Source of the DNA: Oceanobacillus profundus
Lineage (GTDB): Bacteria; Bacillota; Bacilli; Bacillales; Amphibacillaceae
Length of the DNA: 64,000 nucleotides
Assembly: GCF_003515705.1 (NCBI RefSeq)
Contig: NZ_QWEH01000017.1
Coordinates: 1-64,000, forward strand
Reading direction: 5' to 3'
Under the pieces are notes generated by a model. It was given only the letters and a program-made list of their open reading frames with translations, searched no databases and had not been told where the DNA came from. A program made the position numbers and the translations under genes. Shown here piece by piece: positions 1 through 8,136 of the stretch. Within the stretch, counting starts at the first letter, position 1. Each line of letters opens with the position of its first letter.

Positions 1-1
1 A

Positions 2-118
2 GTCTCAGACGAAGAATTAGAACATGCACTGTCACTAATCAACAATAGACCCAGAAAATGTTTGAATTGGAAAACTACTCACGAAGCGTTTCAAGAAGAA
101 CTGTTGCACTTAATTTGA
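2..118 (+). pseudogene. IS30-family transposase, C-terminal end (cut by window start)
   Basis: An open frame enters from the left edge and stops at a TGA at 116-118. Its 38 visible residues end in the arrangement NNRPRKCLNWKT, then EAF, then EELLHLI, which is the characteristic C-terminus of IS30-family DDE transposases. The frame may be intact outside the window. The bases just after the stop should contain the right inverted repeat of the element. The purine permease starts only 45 bp later, so the element directly abuts that gene's upstream region. Family assignment is by recognised motif, not by search. Confidence 0.8.
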
Positions 119-163
119 CAAACGGTCATATACAAAAGTAGCAAATGGGAGATACTACACATC

Positions 164-1459
164 ATGAAAAACTTTTTTGGTTTTACAGAAAGAAATACAT
201 CCTATAAACAGGAAGTTTTCGCAGGGCTGACAACGTTTCTTTCCGTATCGTATATTTTAGTCGTAAACCCGCTTATTCTTAGTCAAGCAGGGATGGATCG
301 GGGAGCTGTGTTTACAGCTACTGCACTTACTGCAATCATTGGTACATTACTTATTGGGCTGCTTGCAAATTATCCAATTGCTATTGCGCCTAGTATGGGG
401 CTGAATTCATTCTTTACCTTTTCGGTTGTTATCGGGATGGGGATTGAATGGCAAGTAGCTTTGACTGGTGTCTTTATTGCGGGAATTATCTTTATGATTT
501 TAAGCTTGATGAAAATCAGGGAAAAGATTATTAATGCGATTCCGGAGGATTTAAAACATGCGATTGCTGCTGGAATTGGTTTTTTCATTGCGTTTATTGG
601 GTTTAAAAATGCAGGAATTATTGTTGCTAATCCAGATACGATTGTTTCGATTGGTGATTTAACTTTACCTGGAACAGCATTAGCTATCGTTGGCCTCATC
701 ATCACAATTATTATGCTCGTTCGTGGTGTGAATGGGGCAATTTTTTATGGGATGGCGATTACAACGATTATTGGAATGCTTGTTGGATTAATTAAAATTC
801 CATCCTCGATTATCGGTACGATTCCGAGTCTTGAACCAACATTTGGTGCTGTGTTTATGAATTTGGATGCAATATTTACACCTGATGTATTAGCAGTAAT
901 TTTTACCTTTTTATTTGTTGCCTTTTTTGATACAGCTGGTGCGTTAATTGCACTTACGAGCCAAGCGGGAATCATGAAAAACAATAAGATTCCGAAGATA
1001 GGAAAAGCATTGCTTGCGGATTCTTCAGCTGCGTCAATCGGAGCAATATTGGGGACATCTACACCTGCAACAAGTGTTGAATCCTCATCAGGAATTGCGG
1101 TGGGAGGAAGGACTGGATTTACATCGATCATCATTGCACTTTGCTTTGCGATTGCATTATTCTTTTCACCAATTCTAGCTGTTATAACGACAGAAGTTAC
1201 TGCTCCTGCCTTAATTATTGTTGGGGCATTAATGGCGATGGATATTCGGAATATTAACTGGGGTAAAATCGAAATTGTTATTCCAGCATTTTTGACGATC
1301 ATTATGATGCCATTAACTTCCAGTGTGGCTATGGGTCTTGCATTTGGATTTATCCTTTATCCATTATCGCTCCTTGCGCAAAAGCGTTATAAAGAAATAC
1401 ATCCGATTATGTATGTGCTTTGCTTGTTATTTATTTTATATTTTATCTTTATTGCATAG
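164..1459 (+). CDS. NCS2-family purine permease (AzgA/PbuG/PbuO-like)
   Basis: The 431-residue product is almost wholly hydrophobic, with about 12 predicted membrane segments. It begins with the MKNFFGFTERNT block and the FAGLTTFLSVSYILVVNP block of AzgA-like proton-coupled uptake carriers for adenine, guanine or hypoxanthine. The conserved PSMGLNSFFTF loop (about residue 77-87) and the STPATSVESSSGIAVGGRTG loop (about 301-320) are present. The start is the ATG after a GGGAG ribosome site. Which purine is carried cannot be told from sequence. The IS30 end lies 45 bp upstream, so no purine riboswitch or native promoter is visible between them; transcription may start inside the element. Confidence 0.88.
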   Translation: MKNFFGFTERNTSYKQEVFAGLTTFLSVSYILVVNPLILSQAGMDRGAVFTATALTAIIGTLLIGLLANYPIAIAPSMGLNSFFTFSVVIGMGIEWQVALTGVFIAGIIFMILSLMKIREKIINAIPEDLKHAIAAGIGFFIAFIGFKNAGIIVANPDTIVSIGDLTLPGTALAIVGLIITIIMLVRGVNGAIFYGMAITTIIGMLVGLIKIPSSIIGTIPSLEPTFGAVFMNLDAIFTPDVLAVIFTFLFVAFFDTAGALIALTSQAGIMKNNKIPKIGKALLADSSAASIGAILGTSTPATSVESSSGIAVGGRTGFTSIIIALCFAIALFFSPILAVITTEVTAPALIIVGALMAMDIRNINWGKIEIVIPAFLTIIMMPLTSSVAMGLAFGFILYPLSLLAQKRYKEIHPIMYVLCLLFILYFIFIA

Positions 1460-1470
1460 CGAATTAAAAT

Positions 1471-1500
1471 AAACCTCAGGGTTCGGACACCCTGAGGTTT
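1471..1500. terminator. Bidirectional terminator between permease and EamA gene
   Basis: A perfect 11-bp stem (AAACCTCAGGG pairing with CCCTGAGGTTT) encloses an 8-nt loop. It lies between the convergent stops of the permease (+) and the EamA transporter (-). A and T runs flank the stem, so it can act in both directions. Confidence 0.85.
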
Positions 1501-1507
1501 AATGTAT

Positions 1508-2434
1508 TTAGTGCACATACCGTTTCCGTTTCAATACTACCTGCCAAAGTCCTCGCATTTCACCAATCGCGATTGCTGCTAGAATCAGCAAAACCCCAAA
1601 CCATCTAGATGGAGCAACATATTCTGCTAATCCAATGTATGCAACGACTACTGATACAGGAAGCTCAATTGCACCAAGGATAGTAGCTAAGCTTGCTGGT
1701 AGATGTGGCGTCGACATGGCAAACATGAGTGGTGTTAAAATCAGTCCGCATAGCGCAAGTGCTCCTGCATAGATCCAGATGCTTCCACTGCTTAAGACAT
1801 TGGCATTTAATGTCATGTGCGGAGGAAATAGAATAAAGATTAATAGAGCTGCACCTGTTACCATAATTGGGGAACGAATCGTTGCTGGAACATCAACTGC
1901 TACACGTCCACTGACAATAATAAAAGCGGAATAGGTAAATGCAGAGCCGATTCCAAGCAGGAAGCCAATAAGTGTTATCTCGCTTAATCCGCCATTAAAG
2001 ACATCTGCTGCGAATAATACACCAACTAATGTTAGTGCAATAGTGAGCAATGTCTTGCCACTTGGTTTTCGACGATAAATGATCCATTCAAACAATACCC
2101 CAACCCATACGAATTGGAATAATAAAACAACAGCTAGTGATGCTGGCAGATATTGCATGGAGCCATAATAAAGGACACTTGTTAAACCGGTGAAGCTTCC
2201 TGCTGCCATGAGTGAGAGTACGGTTTTGAAAGAAAGCTTTTTAACTGCTTGTGGGTTTCGTTTGATGGCAAATAACCCTATTATCCAGAGGACTGTAAAA
2301 GCGATGATTGCTTGTATAACATTGATTTCATTGAGGCTCCAGCCGGCAGCAAAACCTAATTTTATAAATAACGGGTTTAATCCAAAGAAAAAAGCTCCTA
2401 AAGAGAAAATAATAATCGCATGGTGTCTTTTCAT
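1508..2434 (-). CDS. EamA/DMT-family transporter
   Basis: The 308-residue protein has the ten-helix pattern of the drug/metabolite transporter superfamily, built from two EamA repeats (roughly residues 5-140 and 155-290). It starts with AIIIFSLGAFFFGLNPLFIKLGF, written here as a description of the first helix (about residues 6-25), and ends in a basic tail. It would sit in the cytoplasmic membrane and move a small metabolite whose identity cannot be predicted. A GGAGGGG ribosome site precedes the ATG. The gene is a single unit convergent with the purine permease. Confidence 0.82.
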   Translation of the reverse strand: MKRHHAIIIFSLGAFFFGLNPLFIKLGFAAGWSLNEINVIQAIIAFTVLWIIGLFAIKRNPQAVKKLSFKTVLSLMAAGSFTGLTSVLYYGSMQYLPASLAVVLLFQFVWVGVLFEWIIYRRKPSGKTLLTIALTLVGVLFAADVFNGGLSEITLIGFLLGIGSAFTYSAFIIVSGRVAVDVPATIRSPIMVTGAALLIFILFPPHMTLNANVLSSGSIWIYAGALALCGLILTPLMFAMSTPHLPASLATILGAIELPVSVVVAYIGLAEYVAPSRWFGVLLILAAIAIGEMRGLWQVVLKRKRYVH

Positions 2435-2637
2435 ATAATTTCCCCTCCGTTACGATTAAAATAATATAATATGAATTGTATTTAAAGAAGACCATCTTAT
2501 CTATTATAGCATAGCTTCGTGGGTATTTGGATACTACTCACTGTTAAGAATTGCTGGCAAGAGGAGGGGATAATATCAAATTATAGTTAATTGGAGTTTT
2601 TTCTAAATTGGAGGGGCACGTTTCATTTGTAAAACGA

Positions 2638-2670
2638 AAACGAGGATAAGGCATAGCCTCTTCCTCGTTT
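2638..2670 (-). terminator. Hairpin downstream of the RDD gene
   Basis: AAACGAGGA (2638-2646) pairs with TCCTCGTTT (2662-2670). It lies about 30 bp past the minus-strand stop of the RDD gene and is the likely end of that transcript. Confidence 0.65.
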
Positions 2671-2702
2671 AGAAGTTTAATAAGGTGCTTTACTCAACTC
2701 CG

Positions 2703-3092
2703 CTAAACCTCTCGAACGACCGTCCCGGCAACCTCGTCATGCGGTAATACGGAACCATCTTCACCTTCAAATGCTTTTCGGTCCTTCATGTATTTAAACG
2801 TACTTAATGAATCACGGTAAGCCATGCGTTTAATGATTTGACCAGATGTTAGCTCAGAGCCGTTCTCATTTTCAAGGGCTAGTCCCATTGTTTTATACCC
2901 AAGCGTTTGACCGCAAGTTTTTAGTTGTGCATATTCCAAAGACCACATCACAAGAGTTGGAGTAACGAGCGCATGGAAAGCTTCATTTTTAATTTTCTTC
3001 TTTAATAAATATTCGACACCGACTGACGCGACACCTGAAATAACACTGTCGATTAAAACTGCTTTTGTACGTTTTTTTGTAATTGCCTTCAC
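2703..3092 (-). CDS. RDD-family membrane protein
   Basis: This 129-residue product resembles the RDD family: it has the early KRTKAVLIDSVISG segment, two hydrophobic helices, and the later QTLGYKTMGL and IIKRMAYRDSL motifs. RDD proteins are small cytoplasmic-membrane proteins of unclear role, some linked to ion or osmolyte handling. I chose the GTG at 3092 because a GGGGGA ribosome site lies 6 bases upstream. The frame stays open to 3143 but no ribosome site precedes that earlier ATG. The gene stands alone, ahead of a hairpin terminator. Confidence 0.75.
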   Translation of the reverse strand: MKAITKKRTKAVLIDSVISGVASVGVEYLLKKKIKNEAFHALVTPTLVMWSLEYAQLKTCGQTLGYKTMGLALENENGSELTSGQIIKRMAYRDSLSTFKYMKDRKAFEGEDGSVLPHDEVAGTVVREV

Positions 3093-3218
3093 AGAAATTC
3101 CCCCTGTAAATTTAGTTGTTTCTATTATGTACGAGTACTGCAAGGAAAGGTTTCGCTTTATCGTGAGAAATTTGTTGTTTAATGTTTTTTATCGTGGGAT
3201 GAAGCTCCTGAACGATCA

Positions 3219-3623
3219 TCAATCCTCACAATATGCCTTATACCAATGGAAAGGCTGAATTTCAGCAAGTGCTTTAAAAGTGATATCTCCACTTGTTGTA
3301 GTGATTGCGGCTTTCGTCGTTGGTCCCCAATAAAATAGTCTTTCCTGGCATACCCCACAAGGAGTTAATATTTTAAATGAGCTATTTTCATCATCCCTTA
3401 CGACACAGATGCTGTGGGTGATTTTTGTATTTAGCTTGTGTGCCTCTAAAATCGCGCCGGTTTCAATACATAATTCAGTGGAAGCGTTGATAACGTCAGG
3501 TGCAACACTGGTAAGGATTTCTCCATCATCTGTATACATCGCCGCAGCACCACCCCAGCCAGTGGGGTATCTCTTGACAATTAATTCGGTGGCTGCTTGG
3601 TAAAGTGTCCGTTCTAAATTCAA
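3219..3623 (-). CDS. Cytidine/blasticidin-S deaminase-like protein
   Basis: The 134-residue product carries the two zinc-site motifs of the cytidine deaminase fold: C-x-E within TELCIETGAI (about residues 50-59), where the first ligand is Cys and the Glu would be the proton shuttle, and PCGVCQE (about 97-103). Length and spacing fit small tetrameric deaminases that act on cytidine or a related nucleoside. The aromatic and N-terminal regions look closer to blasticidin-S-deaminase-like proteins than to housekeeping Cdd; that is a judgement by eye. Translation should start at a TTG preceded by GGAGAGGAGGG. Confidence 0.75.
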   Translation of the reverse strand: MNLERTLYQAATELIVKRYPTGWGGAAAMYTDDGEILTSVAPDVINASTELCIETGAILEAHKLNTKITHSICVVRDDENSSFKILTPCGVCQERLFYWGPTTKAAITTTSGDITFKALAEIQPFHWYKAYCED

Positions 3624-3912
3624 TTGTTTCCCTCCTCTCCTTATATATAATTAAAGCATAAATGTTGCGCTTCGTTAGGAAAGAAAGTGCTGTAATTGCC
3701 AAATTCAAATTTTGATGAGGAGGCAAGCTTGGTTTCGAACAATGGAAGAAGTATGAAACAATTGGAGTTGCAAAGGGGCTGATATCCAAAGAAATATATA
3801 TAAGCAACGTTGCGAAAATAACAGCTTTGAACAGAAAAGGTAGAGCGCCTTGAAAAAACGAGAATTAATATAGAAGAAATCCAAGATCAATTAAAAAGCT
3901 CTCATAACACTG
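3624..3912 (+). other. Intergenic stretch with possible decayed coding remnant
   Basis: No intact gene is visible. Reading the plus strand from about 3735 gives two partial frames with protein-like composition: one around EQWKKYETIGVAKGLISKE, then, one base shifted, VERLEKTRINIEEIQDQLKS. This suggests a decayed small gene with a frameshift and stop, but I cannot name its family. Confidence 0.25.
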
Positions 3913-4632
3913 CTAAGAAAGCCCCTTCCGACAGATTCGGTAAAAATAATAAAGCCCGATAAACACAACAAGACCCAGTAAAGTTAACTGAAGATAATAG
4001 TTCGCCCCGCTACCAAGTAAATCAAGCGGGCTGCTTGTGCTTGGAGGATTTGCAAGATATAAATAGTTGGATTTTATATTAGGATTAACAAAAAAACCAA
4101 TGATACCTGCGTATACTAATAAATAACCATACGCTTCAAACGTGGATTTTAACGTTAATTGGACATCATTTATGAGAACTAGAAATAGTGGTGCAACGAA
4201 AGAAATCGTAATATGATGGATGAAAAAAATAAAGAAACGAAAATTTGGGAAATCGTATGGAAGCTCTGGTGTGAGCAGTGCTAGAAAAGGTGGAATAAAT
4301 CCAATAAAAAATGTAATCGTAATTAACTTTTTATGTTGTGTTATAAGTGCAATTGCTCCTACTATGCTGGCGATACTGCATAGATGAAGTGGTAGTTGCT
4401 CCTTCATACTCCAAATGCCATTGGTTGCTGCCCATACTTGATAGGAGAGTTCCGCTAATATTAATATGCTGAATAAAACCCACCGTAAAGTCTGGTACTG
4501 TTTTTTATTGATTTTTTTGTACGTAAAAATGAGCATAAGCATTACAATAAAATAGATGAGAATTATCGTAATATGACTTGTTCCGAACGCCGTAAAGGGC
4601 TCGCCATCTAAGGTTCCAAACCATTCCTTCAT
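3913..4632 (-). CDS. ywaF: YwaF/TIGR02206-family integral membrane protein
   Basis: The 239-residue protein has about six or seven membrane helices. It matches the YwaF-like family through its N-terminal WFGTLDGEPFTAFGTSHI pattern and the central MKEQLPLHLCSIASIVGA motif (about residues 75-92). The function of the family is unknown. A GGATGG-type ribosome site precedes the ATG. The gene is monocistronic; the preceding fabI transcript ends at a hairpin just upstream. Confidence 0.78.
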   Translation of the reverse strand: MKEWFGTLDGEPFTAFGTSHITIILIYFIVMLMLIFTYKKINKKQYQTLRWVLFSILILAELSYQVWAATNGIWSMKEQLPLHLCSIASIVGAIALITQHKKLITITFFIGFIPPFLALLTPELPYDFPNFRFFIFFIHHITISFVAPLFLVLINDVQLTLKSTFEAYGYLLVYAGIIGFFVNPNIKSNYLYLANPPSTSSPLDLLGSGANYYLQLTLLGLVVFIGLYYFYRICRKGLS

Positions 4633-4659
4633 CCATATCCATCCTTTCTAAAAGTTAAA

Positions 4660-4697
4660 AAGACGCTTTGAATCATGGGCTGATAGCAAAGCGTCTT
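4660..4697 (-). terminator. Rho-independent terminator of fabI
   Basis: AAGACGCTTTG (4660-4670) pairs perfectly with CAAAGCGTCTT (4687-4697). On the minus strand the stem is followed by TTTTTAACTTTT, which marks it as the terminator of fabI, upstream of ywaF. Confidence 0.85.
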
Positions 4698-4831
4698 ATT
4701 GCATTTAATTAAGAAAGCATAAAAATTATGCGACTTTATTTATCACGAAGGATAGTTACGACTATGAAACGCTATAAATAGAATGATGCTTATACCTCTA
4801 GAAGCTATATGCTTGCAATTCATTCTCCGTT

Positions 4832-5608
4832 TTAGCCACCAATAATATGGAATCCAGAATCAACATGAAGTACTTCACCTGTCACACCACGTGAAAGATC
4901 ACTAATAAAGAATAAAGTTGCGTCACCAACTTGATCTTGATCGACATTGCGACGAAGTGGTGCTTTTTCTACAATAACATTTGCTTTTTCGTTAAAGCCG
5001 GATACACCTTTAGCTGATAATGTACGAATTGGACCAGCAGAAATAGCGTTAACGCGGATGTCATATTTACCTACATCTTCTGCTAGGTAGCGGACGCTTG
5101 CCTCTAAGGAAGCTTTTGCAACACCCATGACATTGTAGTTTGGAATAACACGTTCAGACCCTAGATACGATTGTGTTACGATACTTCCGCCTTCGGTCAT
5201 CAACTCTTTTGCTGCCTTCGTAACGGCAACAAGTGAGTAAGCACTGATTTCCTGTGCTATTAAGAAGCCATCTCGGGAAGTGTCCGCATATTCTCCTTTT
5301 AATTCTTCGCGTTTTGCGAATGCAACTGAATGAACGAGACCATGAATAACGCCTACTTTTTCTTTAATCTCTTGGAATGCTTCTTGAATACTTTCATCAC
5401 TAGCAACATCACAGGAAACGACAAGCTTTGGCTCGATATCGTTTTGTTCCAATAATTTAACCAACTTTTGGTGTGAACGTTCCTGTCTATTTGTAAAAAT
5501 TAAGTTTGCTCCAGCATTATGAAGTGATTTTGTAATTCCCCAAGCAATACTTCTTTCATTGGCAACACCCATTATAACAACGTTTTTTCCTTGCAGTAGA
5601 TTTGACAT
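4832..5608 (-). CDS. fabI: Enoyl-[acyl-carrier-protein] reductase (NADH/NADPH)
   Basis: FabI catalyses the last reduction of each fatty-acid elongation cycle and is the target of triclosan. The 258-residue length is typical. The short-chain dehydrogenase fold shows the nucleotide motif GVANERSIAWGI (about residues 14-25), the QSYLG segment, and the active-site Tyr-x6-Lys in YNVMGVAK. The family-typical RTLSAKGV and DSGFHIIGG segments follow. A GGAGG-like ribosome site precedes the ATG. The gene is a single unit with its own promoter and terminator. Confidence 0.96.
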   Translation of the reverse strand: MSNLLQGKNVVIMGVANERSIAWGITKSLHNAGANLIFTNRQERSHQKLVKLLEQNDIEPKLVVSCDVASDESIQEAFQEIKEKVGVIHGLVHSVAFAKREELKGEYADTSRDGFLIAQEISAYSLVAVTKAAKELMTEGGSIVTQSYLGSERVIPNYNVMGVAKASLEASVRYLAEDVGKYDIRVNAISAGPIRTLSAKGVSGFNEKANVIVEKAPLRRNVDQDQVGDATLFFISDLSRGVTGEVLHVDSGFHIIGG

Positions 5609-5638
5609 AATAAACCTCCATCAAAATATCTTTTTTCT

Positions 5639-5668
5639 ATTATAACCTATTAGGACCTGGTGATGAAA
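5639..5668 (-). promoter_or_regulatory. Putative sigma-A promoter of fabI
   Basis: On the minus strand a TATAAT -10 box (5639-5644) lies 18 bp from a weak TTTCAT -35 (5663-5668). The CCAGGTCCTAATA segment between them faintly resembles half of a FapR operator, but it lacks a clear second arm, so lipid control of this promoter is only a possibility. Confidence 0.5.
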
Positions 5669-5820
5669 CTAAAATAAAAATCCGAGTAACTTCTTACAAT
5701 ATCTAGCATAATCTAGCATAAATTCCGTTTGTAATATTCTTTTTATTGTCTTGGAAACCTTAATATATAAGGGGTGTTGCGACTTTTTATAAAAAAACGT
5801 AAAAAAAATCAAATTTACCC

Positions 5821-5849
5821 TTTACAAACATTTCATTCCTGGTTATAAT
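5821..5849 (+). promoter_or_regulatory. Strong sigma-A promoter of the tRNA cluster
   Basis: TTTACA (5821-5826) and TATAAT (5844-5849) are separated by exactly 17 bp. They sit about 65 bp before the first tRNA gene, as expected for a stable-RNA operon. Confidence 0.85.
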
Positions 5850-5915
5850 AAAATTCGTCAGTCTGCGACAGGGTGTTTCAAAGTTGTCGTTATAGCTGAC
5901 TTGAAACCAAAGTAT

Positions 5916-5990
5916 GGCCCGTTGGTCAAGCGGTTAAGACACCGCCCTTTCACGGCGGTAACACGGGTTCGAATCCCGTACGGGTCACCA
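5916..5990 (+). tRNA. tRNA-Glu (TTC)
   Basis: A full cloverleaf can be drawn: acceptor GGCCCGT pairs with ACGGGTC, the anticodon stem CCGCC/GGCGG holds the loop CTTTCAC with anticodon TTC, and the T arm reads GGGTTCGAATCCC. CCA is encoded. It is the first of six tRNA genes behind one strong promoter. Confidence 0.97.
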
Positions 5991-5994
5991 ATAT

Positions 5995-6070
5995 GGAGGA
6001 TTAGCTCAGCTGGGAGAGCACCTGCCTTACAAGCAGGGGGTCGCAGGTTCGAGCCCTGCATCCTCCACCA
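5995..6070 (+). tRNA. tRNA-Val (TAC)
   Basis: The acceptor GGAGGAT pairs with ATCCTCC. The anticodon stem CCTGC/GCAGG encloses CTTACAA, giving anticodon TAC. CCA is encoded. Only four bases separate it from tRNA-Glu. Confidence 0.97.
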
Positions 6071-6073
6071 TTT

Positions 6074-6149
<76 letters not shown>

Positions 6150-6186
6150 TTTTTCGGTATAAGATTAAAGAAATGGTTCATAATAT

Positions 6187-6271
6187 GGAGGGGTAGCGAA
6201 GTGGCTAAACGCGGCGGACTGTAAATCCGCTCCCTCAGGGTTCGGCAGTTCGAATCTGCCCCCCTCCACCA
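6187..6271 (+). tRNA. tRNA-Tyr (GTA)
   Basis: At 85 nt this is a class II tRNA with a long variable arm. The acceptor GGAGGGG pairs with CCCCTCC and the anticodon loop contains GTA. CCA is encoded. Confidence 0.96.
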
Positions 6272-6281
6272 TTTGTATTGT

Positions 6282-6356
6282 TGGGCTGTAGCCAAGCGGT
6301 AAGGCATCGGGTTTTGATCCCGTGTACCCTAGGTTCGAATCCTAGTAGCCCAGCCA
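6282..6356 (+). tRNA. tRNA-Gln (TTG)
   Basis: The acceptor TGGGCTG pairs with TAGCCCA (one weak pair). The anticodon stem CGGG/CCCG encloses the loop with TTG. CCA is encoded. Confidence 0.96.
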
Positions 6357-6497
6357 TTTTTAATTTTTTTAGGATTGTTCAAATAGTCCGGTAAAAATGA
6401 CACGCCGAATTTCTTCGTCCTTTTCATCCTCCATTTGAACTTACATTTTAGGGTTATTTACAAGCTAGTTCTAACGAACACATTTCGTTTTCTACAT

Positions 6498-6570
6498 GAG
6501 CCATTAGCTCAGTCGGTAGAGCATTTGACTTTTAATCAAAGGGTCGAAGGTTCGAATCCTTCATGGCTCA
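6498..6570 (+). tRNA. tRNA-Lys (TTT) without encoded CCA
   Basis: The acceptor GAGCCAT pairs with ATGGCTC, and the anticodon stem TTTGA/TCAAA encloses CTTTTAA with anticodon TTT. After the discriminator A the genome reads TCA rather than CCA, unlike the other five tRNAs here, so the 3' end must be made by CCA-adding enzyme. About 140 bp separate it from tRNA-Gln, and a 13-bp hairpin follows. Confidence 0.95.
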
Positions 6571-6614
6571 TCATTTTAACATTATCCAATATTGGATTAT
6601 ATACAGCAGAGATA

Positions 6615-6660
6615 AAATAAACAAGGTCGTTGTGATAGATGCATACTACCTTGTTTATTT
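6615..6660 (+). terminator. Terminator after the tRNA cluster
   Basis: AAATAAACAAGGT (6615-6627) pairs with ACCTTGTTTATTT (6648-6660), a 13-bp perfect stem about 45 bp after tRNA-Lys. Confidence 0.75.
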
Positions 6661-6748
6661 GCATTTTATGTGAATTTTTAACATAATAGATACAGTGAAT
6701 TTAATTTTAGCGTAGCATTTTTTGGCAATGGGAGCAGGTAGCTTCTAA

Positions 6749-6777
6749 TGAAAAAAACTACGATATCGTGTTATAAT
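6749..6777 (+). promoter_or_regulatory. Candidate promoter of the mevalonate cluster
   Basis: A TATAAT -10 box (6772-6777) lies about 70 bp before mvaA. The 17-bp-spaced -35 position reads TGAAAA, which is weak, so the call rests mainly on the -10 element. Confidence 0.45.
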
Positions 6778-6846
6778 TTATTCAATGAAAAATGTAACGA
6801 TTGAAGTATTGTTTTTTATATAATCAATATTAAAGGATGATCCAGG

Positions 6847-8136
6847 ATGAAATCTTCCAGAATCCCCGGTTTCTATAATATGTCTGTTGAACAACGACGA
6901 GAGCTTTTAAAAGATAATTACCATTTTTCTCCGGAAGAATGGAATAATCTATATAGGAAAGAACCTCTATCTACAGAAACTGCAGATAAGATGATAGAGA
7001 ACGTGATTGGAACATTTCAACTTCCGTTGGGGTTGGGGTTGAATTTTCTTATAAACGGGAAAGAATATATAGTGCCGATGGCTGTTGAAGAAGCTTCTAT
7101 TATTGCATCTGCCAGCCATATCGCTAAAATTGTCAGAAGTGCCGGTGGATTCCAAACGGAGGCAACGGAACGCGTGATGATTGGTCAAATTCAAGTAGTT
7201 GGCTGCTCTGATTTTCAAGCTGCAAAGCAAGCAGTGCTTCATGCAAAGAAAACACTAATCCAAGCAGCAAACGCAGCTTACCCAAGTATTGTTGCTCGTG
7301 GTGGCGGTGCACAGGATATGGATGTTCGTATTCTGAATGAAGCAGCGGATTCTGCCTATAGTCAGATGCTCGTCATGCATATGCATATCAATACGTGTGA
7401 TGCAATGGGAGCGAATATCATCAATACAATGGTTGAATCAATTGCACCAATTGTCGAAGAATTAACGGATGGAAAAGTCTATTTACGAATTTTGTCAAAT
7501 TATGCTGATGAATGTTTGGCACGGGCACGATGTGTTATCCCTCCTGCATTACTTGCTACAGGTGATTTTTCTGGGGAGGAAGTACGTGATGGGGTGATCC
7601 ATGCGTTTGAATTTGCTGCATCTGATCCGTATCGTGCTGTTACGCATAATAAAGGTATTATGAATGGAATTGACCCGGTTGTTATTGCGACTGGGAACGA
7701 TTGGAGAGCCGTGGAAGCTGGTGCCCATGCATATGCTGCAAGGAATGGCAGCTACGGCTCGATGACAACTTGGTCAAAGGATGAAGCAGGTAATTTGGTT
7801 GGAGAAATTGAATTACCGATGGCTATTGGAACAGTCGGTGGAGCAACACGAGTGCATCCATTAGCGAAGCTTTCATTATCTATGATGCACATTGAATCAG
7901 CCAAAGAGCTTGCCCAAGTGATTGTGGCAGTTGGATTGGCGCAAAATCTCGGAGCTTTGAAGGCATTAGCTACTGATGGTATCCAAAAGGGCCATATGGC
8001 TTTACACTCTCGCTCTGTTGCGATCGCGGCAGGAGCTACTGGGGAGATGATCGATATCATTGCAGAACAACTAGTTGAACAAAAACAAATCCGTGTCGGA
8101 AAAGCTAAAGAATTGGTGGAACAGTATACAAAATGA
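6847..8136 (+). CDS. mvaA: Class II hydroxymethylglutaryl-CoA reductase
   Basis: The enzyme reduces HMG-CoA to mevalonate, the committed step of the mevalonate route to isoprenoids. The 429-residue length is that of bacterial class II enzymes, which lack a membrane anchor. Visible motifs are ENVIG (51-55), the catalytic Glu in PMAVEEASI (E81), the nucleotide-site DAMGANI (185-191), the catalytic Lys in HNKGIMNG (K269), Asp in GNDWR (D285), and His in GHMALHSRS (H383). A GGATGATCCAGG ribosome region precedes the ATG. The stop overlaps the mvk start by ATGA, so the two are translationally coupled. It heads the cluster mvaA-mvk-mvaD-pmk. Confidence 0.96.
   Translation: MKSSRIPGFYNMSVEQRRELLKDNYHFSPEEWNNLYRKEPLSTETADKMIENVIGTFQLPLGLGLNFLINGKEYIVPMAVEEASIIASASHIAKIVRSAGGFQTEATERVMIGQIQVVGCSDFQAAKQAVLHAKKTLIQAANAAYPSIVARGGGAQDMDVRILNEAADSAYSQMLVMHMHINTCDAMGANIINTMVESIAPIVEELTDGKVYLRILSNYADECLARARCVIPPALLATGDFSGEEVRDGVIHAFEFAASDPYRAVTHNKGIMNGIDPVVIATGNDWRAVEAGAHAYAARNGSYGSMTTWSKDEAGNLVGEIELPMAIGTVGGATRVHPLAKLSLSMMHIESAKELAQVIVAVGLAQNLGALKALATDGIQKGHMALHSRSVAIAAGATGEMIDIIAEQLVEQKQIRVGKAKELVEQYTK

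Noticed and set aside
370-1302. Long open frames on the minus strand inside the purine permease
   Set aside because: They are antisense to a well-supported membrane protein, have no ribosome sites and read as low-complexity hydrophobic mirror sequence.
5639-5668. FapR operator upstream of fabI
   Set aside because: Only one half resembles the known site; the inverted arm is missing, so I kept it as a remark only.
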